DNA of 64,000 nucleotides from Flavobacterium psychrophilum (GCA_022730285.1 DZCQ01000001.1:34079-98078), one strand, 5' to 3'. Shown: positions 42,608-51,828, numbered from the stretch's first letter. Notes: a model not told the origin generated them from the letters alone. A program made the numbers and translations.

Positions 42608-43399
42608 TTAAACTCTAATTACAAAATGTTCTTTTCTTTGTTCTTTTCTAAAAAAGACAAGTCCCCATTGATAAATATCGATAGAAACGGAAACCTCTGC
42701 TCTTTTTTGTATTATTTCCCAAGCAATTTCCATCTCTTTATTCCAATGAATATCATCAAAAATCCATACAGATTCATTGCTTACGGTTGGTAATAATTGC
42801 TCAAAATAATCCAGAGTTGCTTTTTTGGAATGATTACCATCAAAGTAAATAAGCTGGTATTTTTTAGTTTTTAAATCTGGATTTTTAAAAAAAACAGAAA
42901 ATTCGGTTGTTATGAATTGTGTGTTTTCCCAACCAAATTCCTGAAACATATTTTTTGCAACAGTTTGCGTTTGCTTGCAACCTTCTAATGAGGTAATTTT
43001 AGAATTACTACTTGCAACCGAAATTGCAGAAATTGCTAATCCTACCGAAGTGCCTATTTCTAAAACGGTGTCGGGTTTAAAATACTGAACAATTCGATAC
43101 AGTAATAATGCTTTTTTTGCGGATATGCCTGCGTTTTTCACAATTAAAGAAATTTTTCGGGTATTGCTGTTAAAAACTTTAGAGCCAGCACCAAAATCAG
43201 TAACTTCTAAGGTATTATTGTTTGCTAAAAGTTTGTTTCGATACTCATTTATAAGTTTATATTCAGGATATTTTTTTTTGTCGTAAAAACATTTTGTAAC
43301 TAGTTCAAAAACAAAAGGAGAATGCACACCATGTTCGTTTTTAGACTTCCAAAAAAACTTTAAATAAGAAAATACCTTATGCAAAACAGTTTGAATCAT
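42608..43399 (-). CDS. Class I SAM-dependent methyltransferase (O-methyltransferase-like)
   Basis: 263 residues. An N-terminal extension (FFWKSKNEHGVHSPFVFELVTKCFYDKKKY) typical of a Bacteroidota subgroup is followed by a Rossmann methyltransferase core: DTVLEIGTSVGLAISAIS (motif I), SKITSLEGCKQTQTVAKNMF, LIYFDGNHSKKATLDYFEQLLP and IFDDIHWNKEM, which place it near the catechol/caffeoyl-CoA O-methyltransferase type. The acceptor is unknown. It begins 30 bases downstream of the ABC-F gene and stops 2 bases from the aldo/keto reductase. Confidence 0.85.
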   Translation of the reverse strand: MIQTVLHKVFSYLKFFWKSKNEHGVHSPFVFELVTKCFYDKKKYPEYKLINEYRNKLLANNNTLEVTDFGAGSKVFNSNTRKISLIVKNAGISAKKALLLYRIVQYFKPDTVLEIGTSVGLAISAISVASSNSKITSLEGCKQTQTVAKNMFQEFGWENTQFITTEFSVFFKNPDLKTKKYQLIYFDGNHSKKATLDYFEQLLPTVSNESVWIFDDIHWNKEMEIAWEIIQKRAEVSVSIDIYQWGLVFFRKEQRKEHFVIRV

Positions 43400-43429
43400 A
43401 GTTGTAAATGGGTATTATTTTTTTGTGGA

Positions 43430-45292
43430 TTAGCCTTCCAATTTGGTGCTTAATTCGAACCAGCGTTCTTCCTTTATTTCCATTTTTTCAAGAATTGCTT
43501 GGAGTTTGTTTGCTTGATTTTGAATATCACTATCGGGAATTTCTCCATTAGAAAAAAGATTTTCGATGGCTATTTTTTGCAACTCTAAATTTTTGATTTC
43601 TTTTTCAATTTTCTGAAACTCTTTTTGCTCGTTAAAGGTTAAATTCCCTGATGTATTGTTTTGTTTCCATTCTTTTTTTAGCTCCTTGTTTTCTTCTTTT
43701 TGCACAATGTCTGCACTATCCTCATAGGCTCTAAAATCGGAATAATTTCCTGGAAAATCTTCTACCTCACCTTCTCCTCTAAACACAAATAAATGATCTA
43801 CAATTTTATCCATAAAGTATCTATCATGTGAAACTACTAATAGGTTTCCTGGAAAATCTAGTAAGAAATTTTCTAGTACATTAAGGGTTATAATATCTAA
43901 ATCATTTGTTGGTTCGTCAAGAATTAAAAAATTTGGATTCTGAATTAAAACAGTACATAAATATAAGCGTTTCAGTTCGCCTCCACTTAATTTTTCGACA
44001 AAATCGTATTGTTTTTTTGCGTCAAATAAAAAGCGTTCTAATAGTTGTGACGCAGAAATAATTTTACCTTTAGTAAGCGGAATATATTCGCCATATTCTT
44101 TGATAATATCTATTACCTTTTGGTTGGGTTTTGGATTTATTCCACTTTGGGTGTAATATCCTATTTTTATGGTATCGCCAATAATTATTTTTCCTGAATC
44201 GGGAATGGTTGTTTGGGTTAAAATATTTAAAAAAGTAGATTTTCCTGTGCCATTTTTTCCTATAATTCCAATACGTTCTCCTCGCTGAAAGGAGTAAGAG
44301 AAATCTTTCAGAATAATTTTTTCATGAAACTGTTTGTTTACTTTAAGTAGCTCTATGATTTTACTACCCATTCGTTCCATATTTATTTCTAACTCCACCA
44401 CATTCTCTTTTCTTCTGCTTTGTGCTTTTTCTTTTATGGTATAAAAGTCGTCTTGCCTAGATTTACTTTTGCAAGTTCTTGCCTTGGGTTGGCGTCTCAT
44501 CCATTCTAATTCTTTTACAAATAAATTTTTAGCCTTATCTATCGATGCACTTTCGGAGAGCTGTCGTTCTTCTTTTTTTTCTAAATAATAGGAATAATTT
44601 CCTTTGTATGGATATAATTTTCCATTGTCTAATTCTAAAATTTCGTTGCAAACACGTTCTAAGAAAAAACGGTCGTGTGTTACTAAAAATAAGGTTAAGT
44701 TTTCTTTTGCGAAATAATTTTCCAACCATTCTATCATTTCTAAATCCAGATGGTTTGTCGGTTCGTCTAAAATTAACAAATCTGGCTTGCTAATTAGTAT
44801 AATTGCGAGAGAAAGTCTCTTTTTTTGTCCACCCGAAAGATTTTTAACTTTCAGTTTAACATCTTCCAATTTTAGTTTGAACAAAATTTGTTTGTATTGT
44901 GTTTCAAAATCCCAAGCGTTATGTCTGTCCATATCATCAAATGCTTTTTGATATTTTGCTTCATCTTCTGGATTTTCTAATGCTTTTTCGTAGTTTTCTA
45001 ATACTTTCAAAATTGGGTTATCGGAAGCAAAAATACTCTCCTCAATAGATAATTCTTCTTGCAAATTATTATTTTGCGACAAAAAAGACATTTTTATGTC
45101 CTTTCTCACCACAATTTTTCCAGTATCTGGTACATCAATTCCATTTAGCATATTCATAATGGTAGTTTTTCCAGATCCATTTTTGGCAATAAATGCAATT
45201 TTTTGATCTTTATTGATACCAAAAGAAATGTTTTCAAATAAAACTCGTTCTCCGTAATTTTTAGAGATATTTTCGACCGAAAGATAATTCAC
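43430..45292 (-). CDS. ABC-F ATPase (Uup-like)
   Basis: Soluble, duplicated ABC ATPase of the ABC-F class, which acts on the ribosome. The two cassettes are seen as GKNGTGKST / AKNGSGKTT Walker A loops, LSGGQKKRLSLA and LSGGELKRLYL signatures, LILDEPTNHLDLEMIEWLE and LILDEPTNDLDIITLNVLE Walker B regions, an inter-domain arm (EWMRRQPKARTCKSKSRQDDF) and a C-terminal coiled coil (FQKIEKEIKNLELQKIAIENLF) typical of Uup. I place the start at the GTG at 45292 (MNYLSVENISKNYGE), giving 620 residues. The frame continues to 45358, but a -7 promoter element (45307-45314) lies in that extension. Confidence 0.9.
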   Translation of the reverse strand: MNYLSVENISKNYGERVLFENISFGINKDQKIAFIAKNGSGKTTIMNMLNGIDVPDTGKIVVRKDIKMSFLSQNNNLQEELSIEESIFASDNPILKVLENYEKALENPEDEAKYQKAFDDMDRHNAWDFETQYKQILFKLKLEDVKLKVKNLSGGQKKRLSLAIILISKPDLLILDEPTNHLDLEMIEWLENYFAKENLTLFLVTHDRFFLERVCNEILELDNGKLYPYKGNYSYYLEKKEERQLSESASIDKAKNLFVKELEWMRRQPKARTCKSKSRQDDFYTIKEKAQSRRKENVVELEINMERMGSKIIELLKVNKQFHEKIILKDFSYSFQRGERIGIIGKNGTGKSTFLNILTQTTIPDSGKIIIGDTIKIGYYTQSGINPKPNQKVIDIIKEYGEYIPLTKGKIISASQLLERFLFDAKKQYDFVEKLSGGELKRLYLCTVLIQNPNFLILDEPTNDLDIITLNVLENFLLDFPGNLLVVSHDRYFMDKIVDHLFVFRGEGEVEDFPGNYSDFRAYEDSADIVQKEENKELKKEWKQNNTSGNLTFNEQKEFQKIEKEIKNLELQKIAIENLFSNGEIPDSDIQNQANKLQAILEKMEIKEERWFELSTKLEG

Positions 45293-45306
45293 GATATATT
45301 TTTTTA

Positions 45307-45314
45307 CAAAAGTA
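45307..45314 (-). promoter_or_regulatory. -7 element for the ABC-F gene
   Basis: TACTTTTG (plus-strand CAAAAGTA) fits TAnnTTTG, 14 bases upstream of the chosen GTG start at 45292, and inside the longer frame. It supports the GTG start. No -33 box is seen. Confidence 0.45.
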
Positions 45315-45412
45315 GTTTTAAAATTGGTAATTATACCTATAAAAATTAGCGCTTTCACTTTTTTGTAAGCAATTTTAAAGCATTATCATACCAAAGCATC
45401 TTATAAAATGTG

Positions 45413-45420
45413 TAAATTTG
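45413..45420 (+). promoter_or_regulatory. -7 element just before the glycosyltransferase start
   Basis: TAAATTTG fits TAnnTTTG and ends only 4 bases before the ATG at 45425. If used, transcription would begin at or very near the start codon, giving a leaderless or very short leader mRNA. It is the only candidate close by. Confidence 0.4.
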
Positions 45421-45424
45421 CATT

Positions 45425-46552
45425 ATGCAACTGTCAATTATTATTCTGAATTATAATGTACGCTATTTTTTAGAACAATGTGTTTTGAGCGTTCAAAAAG
45501 CAATTACAAACCTTGATGCCGAAATTATTATCGCAGACAACCACTCTGTCGATGACAGTGTTTTAAGGATAAAAACATTGTTCCCAGAAATTACCGTGAT
45601 AGAAAACAATAGTAATTTAGGTTTTCCAAAAGGAAATAATATAGCAGTACAAAAGGCAAAAGGCAAATATGTTTGTATTCTAAACCCAGATACGATAGTT
45701 GCCGAAGATACGTTTCTTAAAATTCTAGCTTTCGCAGAAAAAAAAGAAAATGTTGGAATTATAGGTTGCAAACTGCAAGATGGTACTGGAAATTTTTTGC
45801 CCGAAAGCAAACGTGGTATCCCAACACCATGGGTTGCTTTTACAAAAATTTCAGGATTATATAAATGGTTTCCGAATATCTCCGTATTCTCCAGATATTA
45901 TGCCTCACATTTACAGCCCAATCAAACGGGAAAAGTAGATGTCTTAGTTGGAGCTTTTATGGTGCTAGAAAAGCAATTGTACGAACAAGTAGGAGGATTT
46001 GATGAGAATTGCTTTATGTATTCTGATGATATAGATTTATCTTATATGCTCTTGTTATTGAAAAAAGATAACTATTATTTCCATGAAACAAACGTTATTC
46101 ATTATAAAGGGGAAAGCACTGTTAGAGACAAATTATATTTGAAAAGATTTAGCGAAGCGATGCAATTTTTTTACAAAAAACATTTTAATAAATCGCTTTT
46201 TTTTGATGTTTTTATGCAAATAGGAAGCTTTTCTTTCAGCCTTTTTAAGTTAAATCAACAAAAAAACAAAAAAACTGAAATACACGAATACGTGATTTTT
46301 TCTAAAAATAATCTCCATATTCTGACGGATAAAAATGTGCGATATTTAACAAGTTTAGACGATTTTGTAAATTTGAAAACACAAAACATAGAAGTCGTTT
46401 TCAATATATCCGATTGTAGTTTTTTGGAAATTATACGCTTTATGGAAAAACATAAAAGCAAAAATATAACCTATAAAAATTACATTCCAACTGGTAATTA
46501 TTTAATAGGCAGCAATCATGCAAACAATCAAGGAGAAATAATACAGTTGTAA
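45425..46552 (+). CDS. Family 2 glycosyltransferase (rhamnosyltransferase-like)
   Basis: Cytoplasmic glycosyltransferase of family GT2, transferring a sugar from an NDP or lipid donor to a cell-surface glycan. The GT-A fold marks are SIIILNYNVRYFLEQCVLSV, EIIIADNHSVDDSV, NLGFPKGNNIAVQKAKGKYVCILNPDTIV (an N.D. type DXD motif), VDVLVGAFMVLEKQLYEQVGGFDENCFMYSDDIDLSY and the late HYKGESTV. At 375 residues it is longer than the catalytic part; the last 100 residues are unassigned. It is divergent from the ABC-F gene and precedes the E2 gene on its own. Acceptor and donor are not visible. Confidence 0.9.
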   Translation: MQLSIIILNYNVRYFLEQCVLSVQKAITNLDAEIIIADNHSVDDSVLRIKTLFPEITVIENNSNLGFPKGNNIAVQKAKGKYVCILNPDTIVAEDTFLKILAFAEKKENVGIIGCKLQDGTGNFLPESKRGIPTPWVAFTKISGLYKWFPNISVFSRYYASHLQPNQTGKVDVLVGAFMVLEKQLYEQVGGFDENCFMYSDDIDLSYMLLLLKKDNYYFHETNVIHYKGESTVRDKLYLKRFSEAMQFFYKKHFNKSLFFDVFMQIGSFSFSLFKLNQQKNKKTEIHEYVIFSKNNLHILTDKNVRYLTSLDDFVNLKTQNIEVVFNISDCSFLEIIRFMEKHKSKNITYKNYIPTGNYLIGSNHANNQGEIIQL

Positions 46553-46592
46553 ATAATTTTGCAAATTATCTAAAAAGAACCATTAAAAGTAT

Positions 46593-46600
46593 TATTTTTG
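46593..46600 (+). promoter_or_regulatory. -7 element for the E2 acyltransferase gene
   Basis: TATTTTTG fits TAnnTTTG and lies 38 bases before the ATG at 46639. No -33 box at the expected spacing is seen. Confidence 0.42.
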
Positions 46601-46638
46601 TATTATTACTAAAAAATTTCTTATTAAAGAAAAATTAT

Positions 46639-47943
46639 ATGGCAAGATTTGAACTAAAACTTCCAAAAATGGGAGAAAGTGTTGCAGAAGCAACTATTAC
46701 AAATTGGTTAAAACAAGTAGGAGATAAAATTGCTCTAGACGAAGCCGTACTAGAAATTGCTACCGATAAAGTAGATAGTGAAGTCCCAAGCGAAGTTTCG
46801 GGAATATTAATAGAACAACTATTTAAGAAAGATGATTTGGTAAAAGTTGGCGAAACTATTGCAATTATAGAAGTTTTAGGTGCTATAACAGAACAACCTT
46901 TGCTTACCACAGATATCCCAGAAGTAGTAATTATAGAAAATGAAATTTCGGAGTTGAAAGAAGAAATAACGACACCTAATTTTTCTAATTCTATAAAATT
47001 CTTTTCCCCATTAGTTAAAAATATTGCCAAAAAAGAAAACGTAACACTACAAGAATTAGATGCAATTGTAGGGACAGGAAAAGAAAGTAGAGTAACAAAA
47101 GAAGATATTTTGAAATTTGTTGCAGAGCGAAAAGAAATCCCTAAAACTATAAAGCCAGAATTTAAAACCGTTGCCACTACTATAATTCAAGAACCAATTG
47201 CTGTAAAGCAAGAAATTCCAGTGTCTGTAAATGGTGCAGACGAAATTATAGAAATGGACAGAATGCGAAAACTTATTTCAGGATACATGGTTGCTTCGGT
47301 ACAAACCTCTGCACATGTACAATCCTTTATTGAGGTAGATGTAACAAATATTGTAAAATGGAGAAATAAGGTTAAAGATGCTTTTGAAAAAAGAGAAGGC
47401 GAAAAATTAACCTTTACTCCAATAATGATGGAAGCCGTAGCTCGTGCTTTAAAAGATTTTCCAATGATGAATATCTCGGTAGATGGAGAATATATCATTA
47501 AAAAGAAAAATATAAATTTAGGAATGGCAGCAGCTCTACCTAACGGAAACCTAATTGTTCCAGTAATTAAAAATGCTGATGAGTTAAACCTTGTTGGTAT
47601 GGCTAAAGCGGTAAACGACCTAGGAAACAGAGCAAAGGCAGGAAAATTAAAACCAGACGACACACAAGGTGGCACTTACACAGTTACTAATGTTGGTACT
47701 TTTGGAAGCGTTTTCGGCACTCCTATTATTAACCAACCACAAGTAGGAATACTAGCACTTGGAGCTATACGAAAAGTGCCAGCTGTTATTGAGACTTCAG
47801 AAGGAGATTTTATAGGAATCCGTCAAAAAATGTTCTTGTCTCACAGTTACGACCATCGAGTGGTAGATGGTGCTTTGGGAGGGTCTTTTGTGAAAAGAGT
47901 TGCAGATTACTTAGAAGCATTTGACTTAAACAGAGATATTTAA
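46639..47943 (+). CDS. 2-oxo-acid dehydrogenase E2 (dihydrolipoamide acyltransferase)
   Basis: Core acyltransferase of a pyruvate, branched-chain or 2-oxoglutarate dehydrogenase complex. From the N-terminus: one lipoyl domain (residues 1-75, with the modified Lys in EIATDKVDSEV), a linker, a peripheral-subunit-binding domain (FSPLVKNIAKKENVTLQELDAIVGTG, about 115-150), and the catalytic domain from about 195 with the QTSAHVQSFIEVDVTN entry and the catalytic HxxxDG (SHSYDHRVVDG) near the end. A single lipoyl domain, 434 residues and no E1 or E3 next to it fit a branched-chain-type E2. Substrate specificity is inference. Confidence 0.91.
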   Translation: MARFELKLPKMGESVAEATITNWLKQVGDKIALDEAVLEIATDKVDSEVPSEVSGILIEQLFKKDDLVKVGETIAIIEVLGAITEQPLLTTDIPEVVIIENEISELKEEITTPNFSNSIKFFSPLVKNIAKKENVTLQELDAIVGTGKESRVTKEDILKFVAERKEIPKTIKPEFKTVATTIIQEPIAVKQEIPVSVNGADEIIEMDRMRKLISGYMVASVQTSAHVQSFIEVDVTNIVKWRNKVKDAFEKREGEKLTFTPIMMEAVARALKDFPMMNISVDGEYIIKKKNINLGMAAALPNGNLIVPVIKNADELNLVGMAKAVNDLGNRAKAGKLKPDDTQGGTYTVTNVGTFGSVFGTPIINQPQVGILALGAIRKVPAVIETSEGDFIGIRQKMFLSHSYDHRVVDGALGGSFVKRVADYLEAFDLNRDI

Positions 47944-48009
47944 AACAAATATATAAATTAACAAAAAACAACAAATCTTAGTTCAATAAGAAGATTTTAA
48001 AGTTACAAA

Positions 48010-48780
48010 ATGGAACTAATACTAAATAAACCTATTTGCTTTTTTGATCTAGAAACAACAGGTATAGATATAGGAAAAGACAGAATAGTAGAAATCTCTA
48101 TCTTAAAAGTTTTTCCAAACGGAAACAAAGAAAGTAAAACATGGTTGGTAAATCCAACAATTCCAATCCCACCTCAAACAACTGCAGTACATGGAATTAC
48201 AGATGAAAAAGTAGCTAACGAACCAATATTCAAAGAGTTAGCCCCTAAAATTCATGCCATGATTAAAGATTCTGATTTAGCAGGCTTTAATTCCGACCGT
48301 TTTGATATTCCATTATTAGCAGAAGAATTGCTTCGTGCTGGAGTAGATTTTGATATGAAAAACAAAGTTTCGGTAGATGTACAAACTATTTTTCATAAAA
48401 TGGAAGAACGAACTCTAGGTGCTGCTTTTCAATTTTATTGTAACAAAAGTTTAGAAAATGCCCACACTGCCGAAGCTGATACCCTTGCAACCTACGAAAT
48501 TTTAAAAGCACAGCTAGACAGGTATTCAAATTTAACAAATGATACAAAGTCTCTCTCCGAATTTTCAACTAGAAAAAAAATAGCTGATTTTGCAGGAATG
48601 ATAGCCTTTGATAAAGATAATCAAGAAATATTTACCTTCGGAAAGCATAAAGGAGCAAGAGTAGAAAAAATCCTGGAAACAGAACCTGGATATTACAGCT
48701 GGATGCAAAATGCCGATTTTCCGTTATATACTAAAAAGGTGCTTACCGCTATTAAACTTCGAAAGTTAAATACAAAATAA
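48010..48780 (+). CDS. DEDDh-type 3'-5' exonuclease (DnaQ superfamily) with C-terminal extension
   Basis: 256 residues. The exonuclease domain has all three motifs: Exo I in FFDLETTGIDIGKDRI (DxE), Exo II in AGFNSDRFDIPLLAEELLR (N..D), and Exo III in NAHTAEADTLATYEI (HxxxxD). It resembles the DNA polymerase III epsilon family, but no polymerase partner is near and a housekeeping dnaQ would be expected elsewhere. A C-terminal region (about 200-256; FTFGKHKGARVEKIL, YYSWMQNADFPLYTKK) is the kind of small domain (DUF3820-like) often added to such exonucleases. It starts a run of four plus-strand genes ending in cinA. Confidence 0.87.
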   Translation: MELILNKPICFFDLETTGIDIGKDRIVEISILKVFPNGNKESKTWLVNPTIPIPPQTTAVHGITDEKVANEPIFKELAPKIHAMIKDSDLAGFNSDRFDIPLLAEELLRAGVDFDMKNKVSVDVQTIFHKMEERTLGAAFQFYCNKSLENAHTAEADTLATYEILKAQLDRYSNLTNDTKSLSEFSTRKKIADFAGMIAFDKDNQEIFTFGKHKGARVEKILETEPGYYSWMQNADFPLYTKKVLTAIKLRKLNTK

Positions 48781-48840
48781 CGACAATTTCTGTAAGAATA
48801 TTGCATTGTTTAGTACTAATTTTAAACAGAATAAAAGTAA

Positions 48841-49452
48841 ATGAAAATAATTTGTATTGGACGAAATTATTCAGAACATGTTTCAGAATTAAACAACGAA
48901 CGTCCACAAGAACCTGTCGTTTTTTTGAAACCAGATTCTGCAATATTGTTAAAACAACACCCATTTGTAATCCCAGAATTCAGTAACGAAATTCATCACG
49001 AAATTGAAATTATTGTTAAAATTAACAAAGTAGGAAAATACATAGACATTAAGTTTGCACCAAATTACTATGACGAAATAAGTGTAGGGATAGATTTTAC
49101 AGCAAGAGATTTACAAGATACTTTAAAAAATAAAGGACTTCCTTGGGAAAAAGCAAAAGCATTTGACGGATCTGCGGTTATAGGTGATTTTGTTTCTAAA
49201 AAAGATTTTGCTTCGTTAGAAAATATTAATTTTGCACTCACTAACAATGGAGAGGTTGTTCAAAAAGGAAATACCTCCCAAATGTTATGGAAAATAGATG
49301 AATTAATTTCGTATGTTTCGCAATTCTTTACCCTAAAAATAGGCGATATACTATTTACTGGAACTCCTAGTGGTGTTGCAAAAGTTAGTCCAAACGATGT
49401 GTTAGAAGGAATGATAGAACAAAGAAAAATATTTAGAATACACGTAAAATAA
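48841..49452 (+). CDS. Fumarylacetoacetate hydrolase-family protein
   Basis: 203 residues of the FAH superfamily (hydrolases and decarboxylases of acylpyruvates or oxo-acids). The visible core is KIICIGRNYSEHVSELN (start), VVFLKPDSAIL, HHEIEIIVKINKVGKYI (metal-binding H-E-E), VGIDFTARDLQDTLKNKGLPWEKAKAFDGSAVIG and IGDILFTGTPSGVAKV near the end. It is closer to the YcgM type than to human FAH. The stop (TAA) shares a base with the ATG of the next gene, so they are translationally coupled. Substrate is unknown. Confidence 0.9.
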   Translation: MKIICIGRNYSEHVSELNNERPQEPVVFLKPDSAILLKQHPFVIPEFSNEIHHEIEIIVKINKVGKYIDIKFAPNYYDEISVGIDFTARDLQDTLKNKGLPWEKAKAFDGSAVIGDFVSKKDFASLENINFALTNNGEVVQKGNTSQMLWKIDELISYVSQFFTLKIGDILFTGTPSGVAKVSPNDVLEGMIEQRKIFRIHVK

Positions 49453-49796
49453 TGGCAATACATTACAATTTAGCAAAAATTTATGCAATAGCAGACGATG
49501 ATAACAATTTTGTACTTCAAATACTAAATTGTTTCATACAAGAAGTGCCAGAAGATTTATTAGCAATTAAAGAAGGAATTAAGAATAAAGATTACACGAA
49601 TACTTACAGTTATGCCCATAAAATAAAGCCAACCCTAGATTTACTTGGAATGGAATTTGCTTTTGAAGAAATACTGCAAATAGAAAATTGGGCAAAAAAA
49701 GAAGACCGAAAAAAAGAAATAAAAGAAATATACAAGAGCTTGTCAAAAAGAATTGAACTAGCAATTGTAGAAATCAAAAAGAATTTTAACGTGTAA
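49452..49796 (+). CDS. Orphan Hpt (histidine phosphotransfer) domain protein
   Basis: 114 residues forming a single helical bundle of the Hpt family. The phosphoacceptor is His56 in AHKIKPTLDLLG, matching the HxLK..L.LG consensus; a helix preceding it (NKDYTNTYSYAHKI) and the later two helices complete the fold. Such proteins relay phosphate between hybrid histidine kinases and response regulators. No kinase or regulator is encoded beside it. It overlaps the FAH gene by one base (TAATG) and is followed by cinA, 46 bases later. The partner kinase lies elsewhere. Confidence 0.82.
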   Translation: MAIHYNLAKIYAIADDDNNFVLQILNCFIQEVPEDLLAIKEGIKNKDYTNTYSYAHKIKPTLDLLGMEFAFEEILQIENWAKKEDRKKEIKEIYKSLSKRIELAIVEIKKNFNV

Positions 49797-49842
49797 AAAT
49801 CTGTAAAACTATTTCTTTATAATAAATGAGCAAAAAAGTATA

Positions 49843-51093
49843 ATGCAAGCAACTATCATTACCATTGGAGACGAAATACTTATAGGACAAATTGTAGATA
49901 CTAATTCGGCGTATATTGCCAAAGCATTAAATACAATAGGAATAGAGGTGCATGAAATAATTTCTATTGCTGATAGCAAGCAAAATATTTTAGAGACACT
50001 TACCTCCATACAAAACAAAGTCGAAGTAGTAATTATAACAGGAGGATTAGGTCCAACTAAAGACGATATAACCAAAAAAACACTTTGCGAATACTTTGAT
50101 GATACCCTAGTTGTTGATGCAGCAGTTTTAAAACATGTTACTACGCTGATAGAAGAATACTTTAAAAGACCAATATCTCAAATTAATAAAGATCAAGCAT
50201 TAGTGCCTTCTAAATGCGAAGTTCTTTTTAACAAAATTGGTACTGCACCAGGAATTTGGCTTCAAAAAGAAAACACCACTTTTATTTCTTTGCCTGGAGT
50301 TCCTTATGAAATGAAAGAGATTATAAATGAGGTGGTTATACCTAAACTAATAGCAAGATTTAATCGTCCATTTATATTGCACAAAACTATTTTAACGTAT
50401 GGGGTAGGAGAGAGTTTGCTGGCAGAAAGAATTGAAAAATGGGAAAATAATCTTCCACATTTTATCAAACTAGCATATCTTCCAAGTCCAGGAAAGGTGC
50501 GTTTACGGCTAACGGCAAAAGGCACGAACAAAGAAATATTACAAAGTGAAGTAGAAATGCAAATTATAAATCTGGAAATATTAATTCCAGATTGCCTAGT
50601 AGGATACAGCGATGACGAATCAATAGAATACCTTTTAAGCGAAATATTTAAGCAGAAAAATTATACTTTATCTACCGCGGAAAGTTGTACTGGAGGAGCA
50701 ATTTCGGCAAAATTAACAACAATTTCAGGTGCATCTAGCTATTTTAAAGGTGGTATTGTAAGTTACGCAACACAGGCTAAAATTGAAGTTTTAAAAGTTT
50801 CGGAAACTGTAATTCAAAAAAACTCCGTGGTAAGTCATGAAGTTGCAAAAGAGATGGCTTTAAATGCACAAAAAATGTTTCAAACAAATTTTGCCATTTC
50901 CACCACAGGTAATGCAGGACCGAACAAAGGAGATTCAAATGCAGAAATAGGAACAATTATTATTGCAATTGCTACACCAAAAGAGGTTTTTACTGAAGAA
51001 TTTAGCTTTAAACAACCACGAGAAATCGTAATAAACAGAACCGTAAATAAGGCATTAGAAATAATTTATAAAGAAATTTTAAAAAACTATTAA
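49843..51093 (+). CDS. cinA: CinA: nicotinamide-nucleotide amidase / competence-damage protein
   Basis: 416 residues in two domains. The N-terminal half has the MoCF-like fold ([26 protein letters not shown], then [21 protein letters not shown] and GTAPGIWL). The C-terminal half has the NMN amidase signatures [32 protein letters not shown] and [13 protein letters not shown]. CinA removes ADP-ribose or the nicotinamide amide group in pyridine-nucleotide recycling and helps DNA uptake in some bacteria. Only the enzymatic role is supported by the sequence. It is directly upstream of the ribosomal gene cluster, and it belongs to NAD metabolism like pnuC and the NadR-like kinase at 5.7-8.4 kb. Confidence 0.95.
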   Translation: MQATIITIGDEILIGQIVDTNSAYIAKALNTIGIEVHEIISIADSKQNILETLTSIQNKVEVVIITGGLGPTKDDITKKTLCEYFDDTLVVDAAVLKHVTTLIEEYFKRPISQINKDQALVPSKCEVLFNKIGTAPGIWLQKENTTFISLPGVPYEMKEIINEVVIPKLIARFNRPFILHKTILTYGVGESLLAERIEKWENNLPHFIKLAYLPSPGKVRLRLTAKGTNKEILQSEVEMQIINLEILIPDCLVGYSDDESIEYLLSEIFKQKNYTLSTAESCTGGAISAKLTTISGASSYFKGGIVSYATQAKIEVLKVSETVIQKNSVVSHEVAKEMALNAQKMFQTNFAISTTGNAGPNKGDSNAEIGTIIIAIATPKEVFTEEFSFKQPREIVINRTVNKALEIIYKEILKNY

Positions 51094-51100
51094 AATTAAT

Positions 51101-51131
51101 TTTGAGAAATCATTTATTTTTCGTTCTTTTG
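51101..51131 (+). promoter_or_regulatory. Promoter for rpmB (-33/-7, 19-base spacer)
   Basis: TTTG at 51101-51104 and TTCTTTTG at 51124-51131 are separated by exactly 19 bases, the normal spacing for Bacteroidota promoters. The -7 box differs from TAnnTTTG at one position (A to T). It lies 37 bases before the L28 ATG at 51169. Confidence 0.6.
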
Positions 51132-51168
51132 CACTCTTAATTTTGAATAACGATAAAAGATAATAATA

Positions 51169-51405
51169 ATGTCAAGAGTTTGTGACCTTACTGGTAAAAA
51201 AGCAATGGTAGGAAATAACGTTTCCCATGCAATGAACAAGACTAAGAGAAAATTCTCTGTAAACTTGTTAAAAAAACGTTTTTATCTTGCTGAAGAAGAT
51301 AGATGGATTACTTTAAGAGTAGCTGCTTCAACAATTAAAACAATTAATAAAAATGGAATTTCTGCAGTACTGAAAAAAGCACAAGCAGAAGGTTACATTA
51401 AGTAA
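51169..51405 (+). CDS. rpmB: 50S ribosomal protein L28
   Basis: 78 residues. The sequence [40 protein letters not shown] is the standard bL28 N-terminus, and the length fits. It is the first gene of the L28-L33-DUF4295 cluster, with a well-spaced promoter before it. Confidence 0.97.
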   Translation: MSRVCDLTGKKAMVGNNVSHAMNKTKRKFSVNLLKKRFYLAEEDRWITLRVAASTIKTINKNGISAVLKKAQAEGYIK

Positions 51406-51432
51406 TCTTTTCCTCTATAAATACAAAGCACG

Positions 51433-51615
51433 ATGGCAAAAAAAGGCAATAGAATACAAGTGATATTAGAGTGCACAGAGCATAAAGCATCTGGTGTAGC
51501 AGGAACTTCTCGCTACATTACTACTAAAAACAAAAAAAATACTCCAGACAGATTAGAAATTAAAAAATTTAATCCAGTTTTAAAAAGAGTAACTGTACAT
51601 AAAGAAATTAAATAA
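51433..51615 (+). CDS. rpmG: 50S ribosomal protein L33
   Basis: 60 residues, [48 protein letters not shown] being typical bL33. Only one cysteine is seen, so it is the zinc-free (C-minus) type. It lies between L28 and the DUF4295 gene, 27 bases after rpmB. Confidence 0.97.
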   Translation: MAKKGNRIQVILECTEHKASGVAGTSRYITTKNKKNTPDRLEIKKFNPVLKRVTVHKEIK

Positions 51616-51623
51616 CATAAGTC

Positions 51624-51776
51624 ATGGCAAAGAAAACCGTCGCATCGTTACAAACAGCTTCAAAAAGATTATCGAAAGCCATCAAAATGGTAAAATCTCC
51701 TAAAACTGGAGCTTACACTTTTGTAGAGTCTATCATGTCTCCGGAAGATGTAGATACATTCTTAAAAAAGAAATAA
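51624..51776 (+). CDS. DUF4295 small basic protein (ribosome-associated, possibly bL38)
   Basis: 50 residues beginning MAKKTVASLQTASKRLSKAIKMVK and ending DTFLKKK; ATG at 51624, TAA at 51774-51776. It is Lys-rich and directly follows rpmG by 8 bases. The DUF4295 family occurs in Bacteroidota in exactly this place. I recall a report that a small protein of this kind is a ribosomal component (called bL38) in Flavobacterium johnsoniae; treat that name as from memory. A strong terminator follows 19 bases later. Confidence 0.88.
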   Translation: MAKKTVASLQTASKRLSKAIKMVKSPKTGAYTFVESIMSPEDVDTFLKKK

Positions 51777-51795
51777 TCTAAAATAATATTATTCT

Positions 51796-51828
51796 AAAGC
51801 TACTCTCTTAAGAAAGTAGCTTTTTTTG
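51796..51828 (+). terminator. Rho-independent terminator after the L28-L33-DUF4295 cluster
   Basis: Perfect 9-bp stem AAAGCTACT (51796-51804), 10-base loop, AGTAGCTTT (51815-51823), followed by TTTTT. Separates the ribosomal cluster from ftsY. Confidence 0.93.

Noticed and set aside
46635..47675. Two long antisense frames (180 and 162 residues) opposite the E2 acyltransferase gene
   Set aside because: They are mirror frames of a strongly conserved gene, are Ser/Phe/Ile-rich and match no family.
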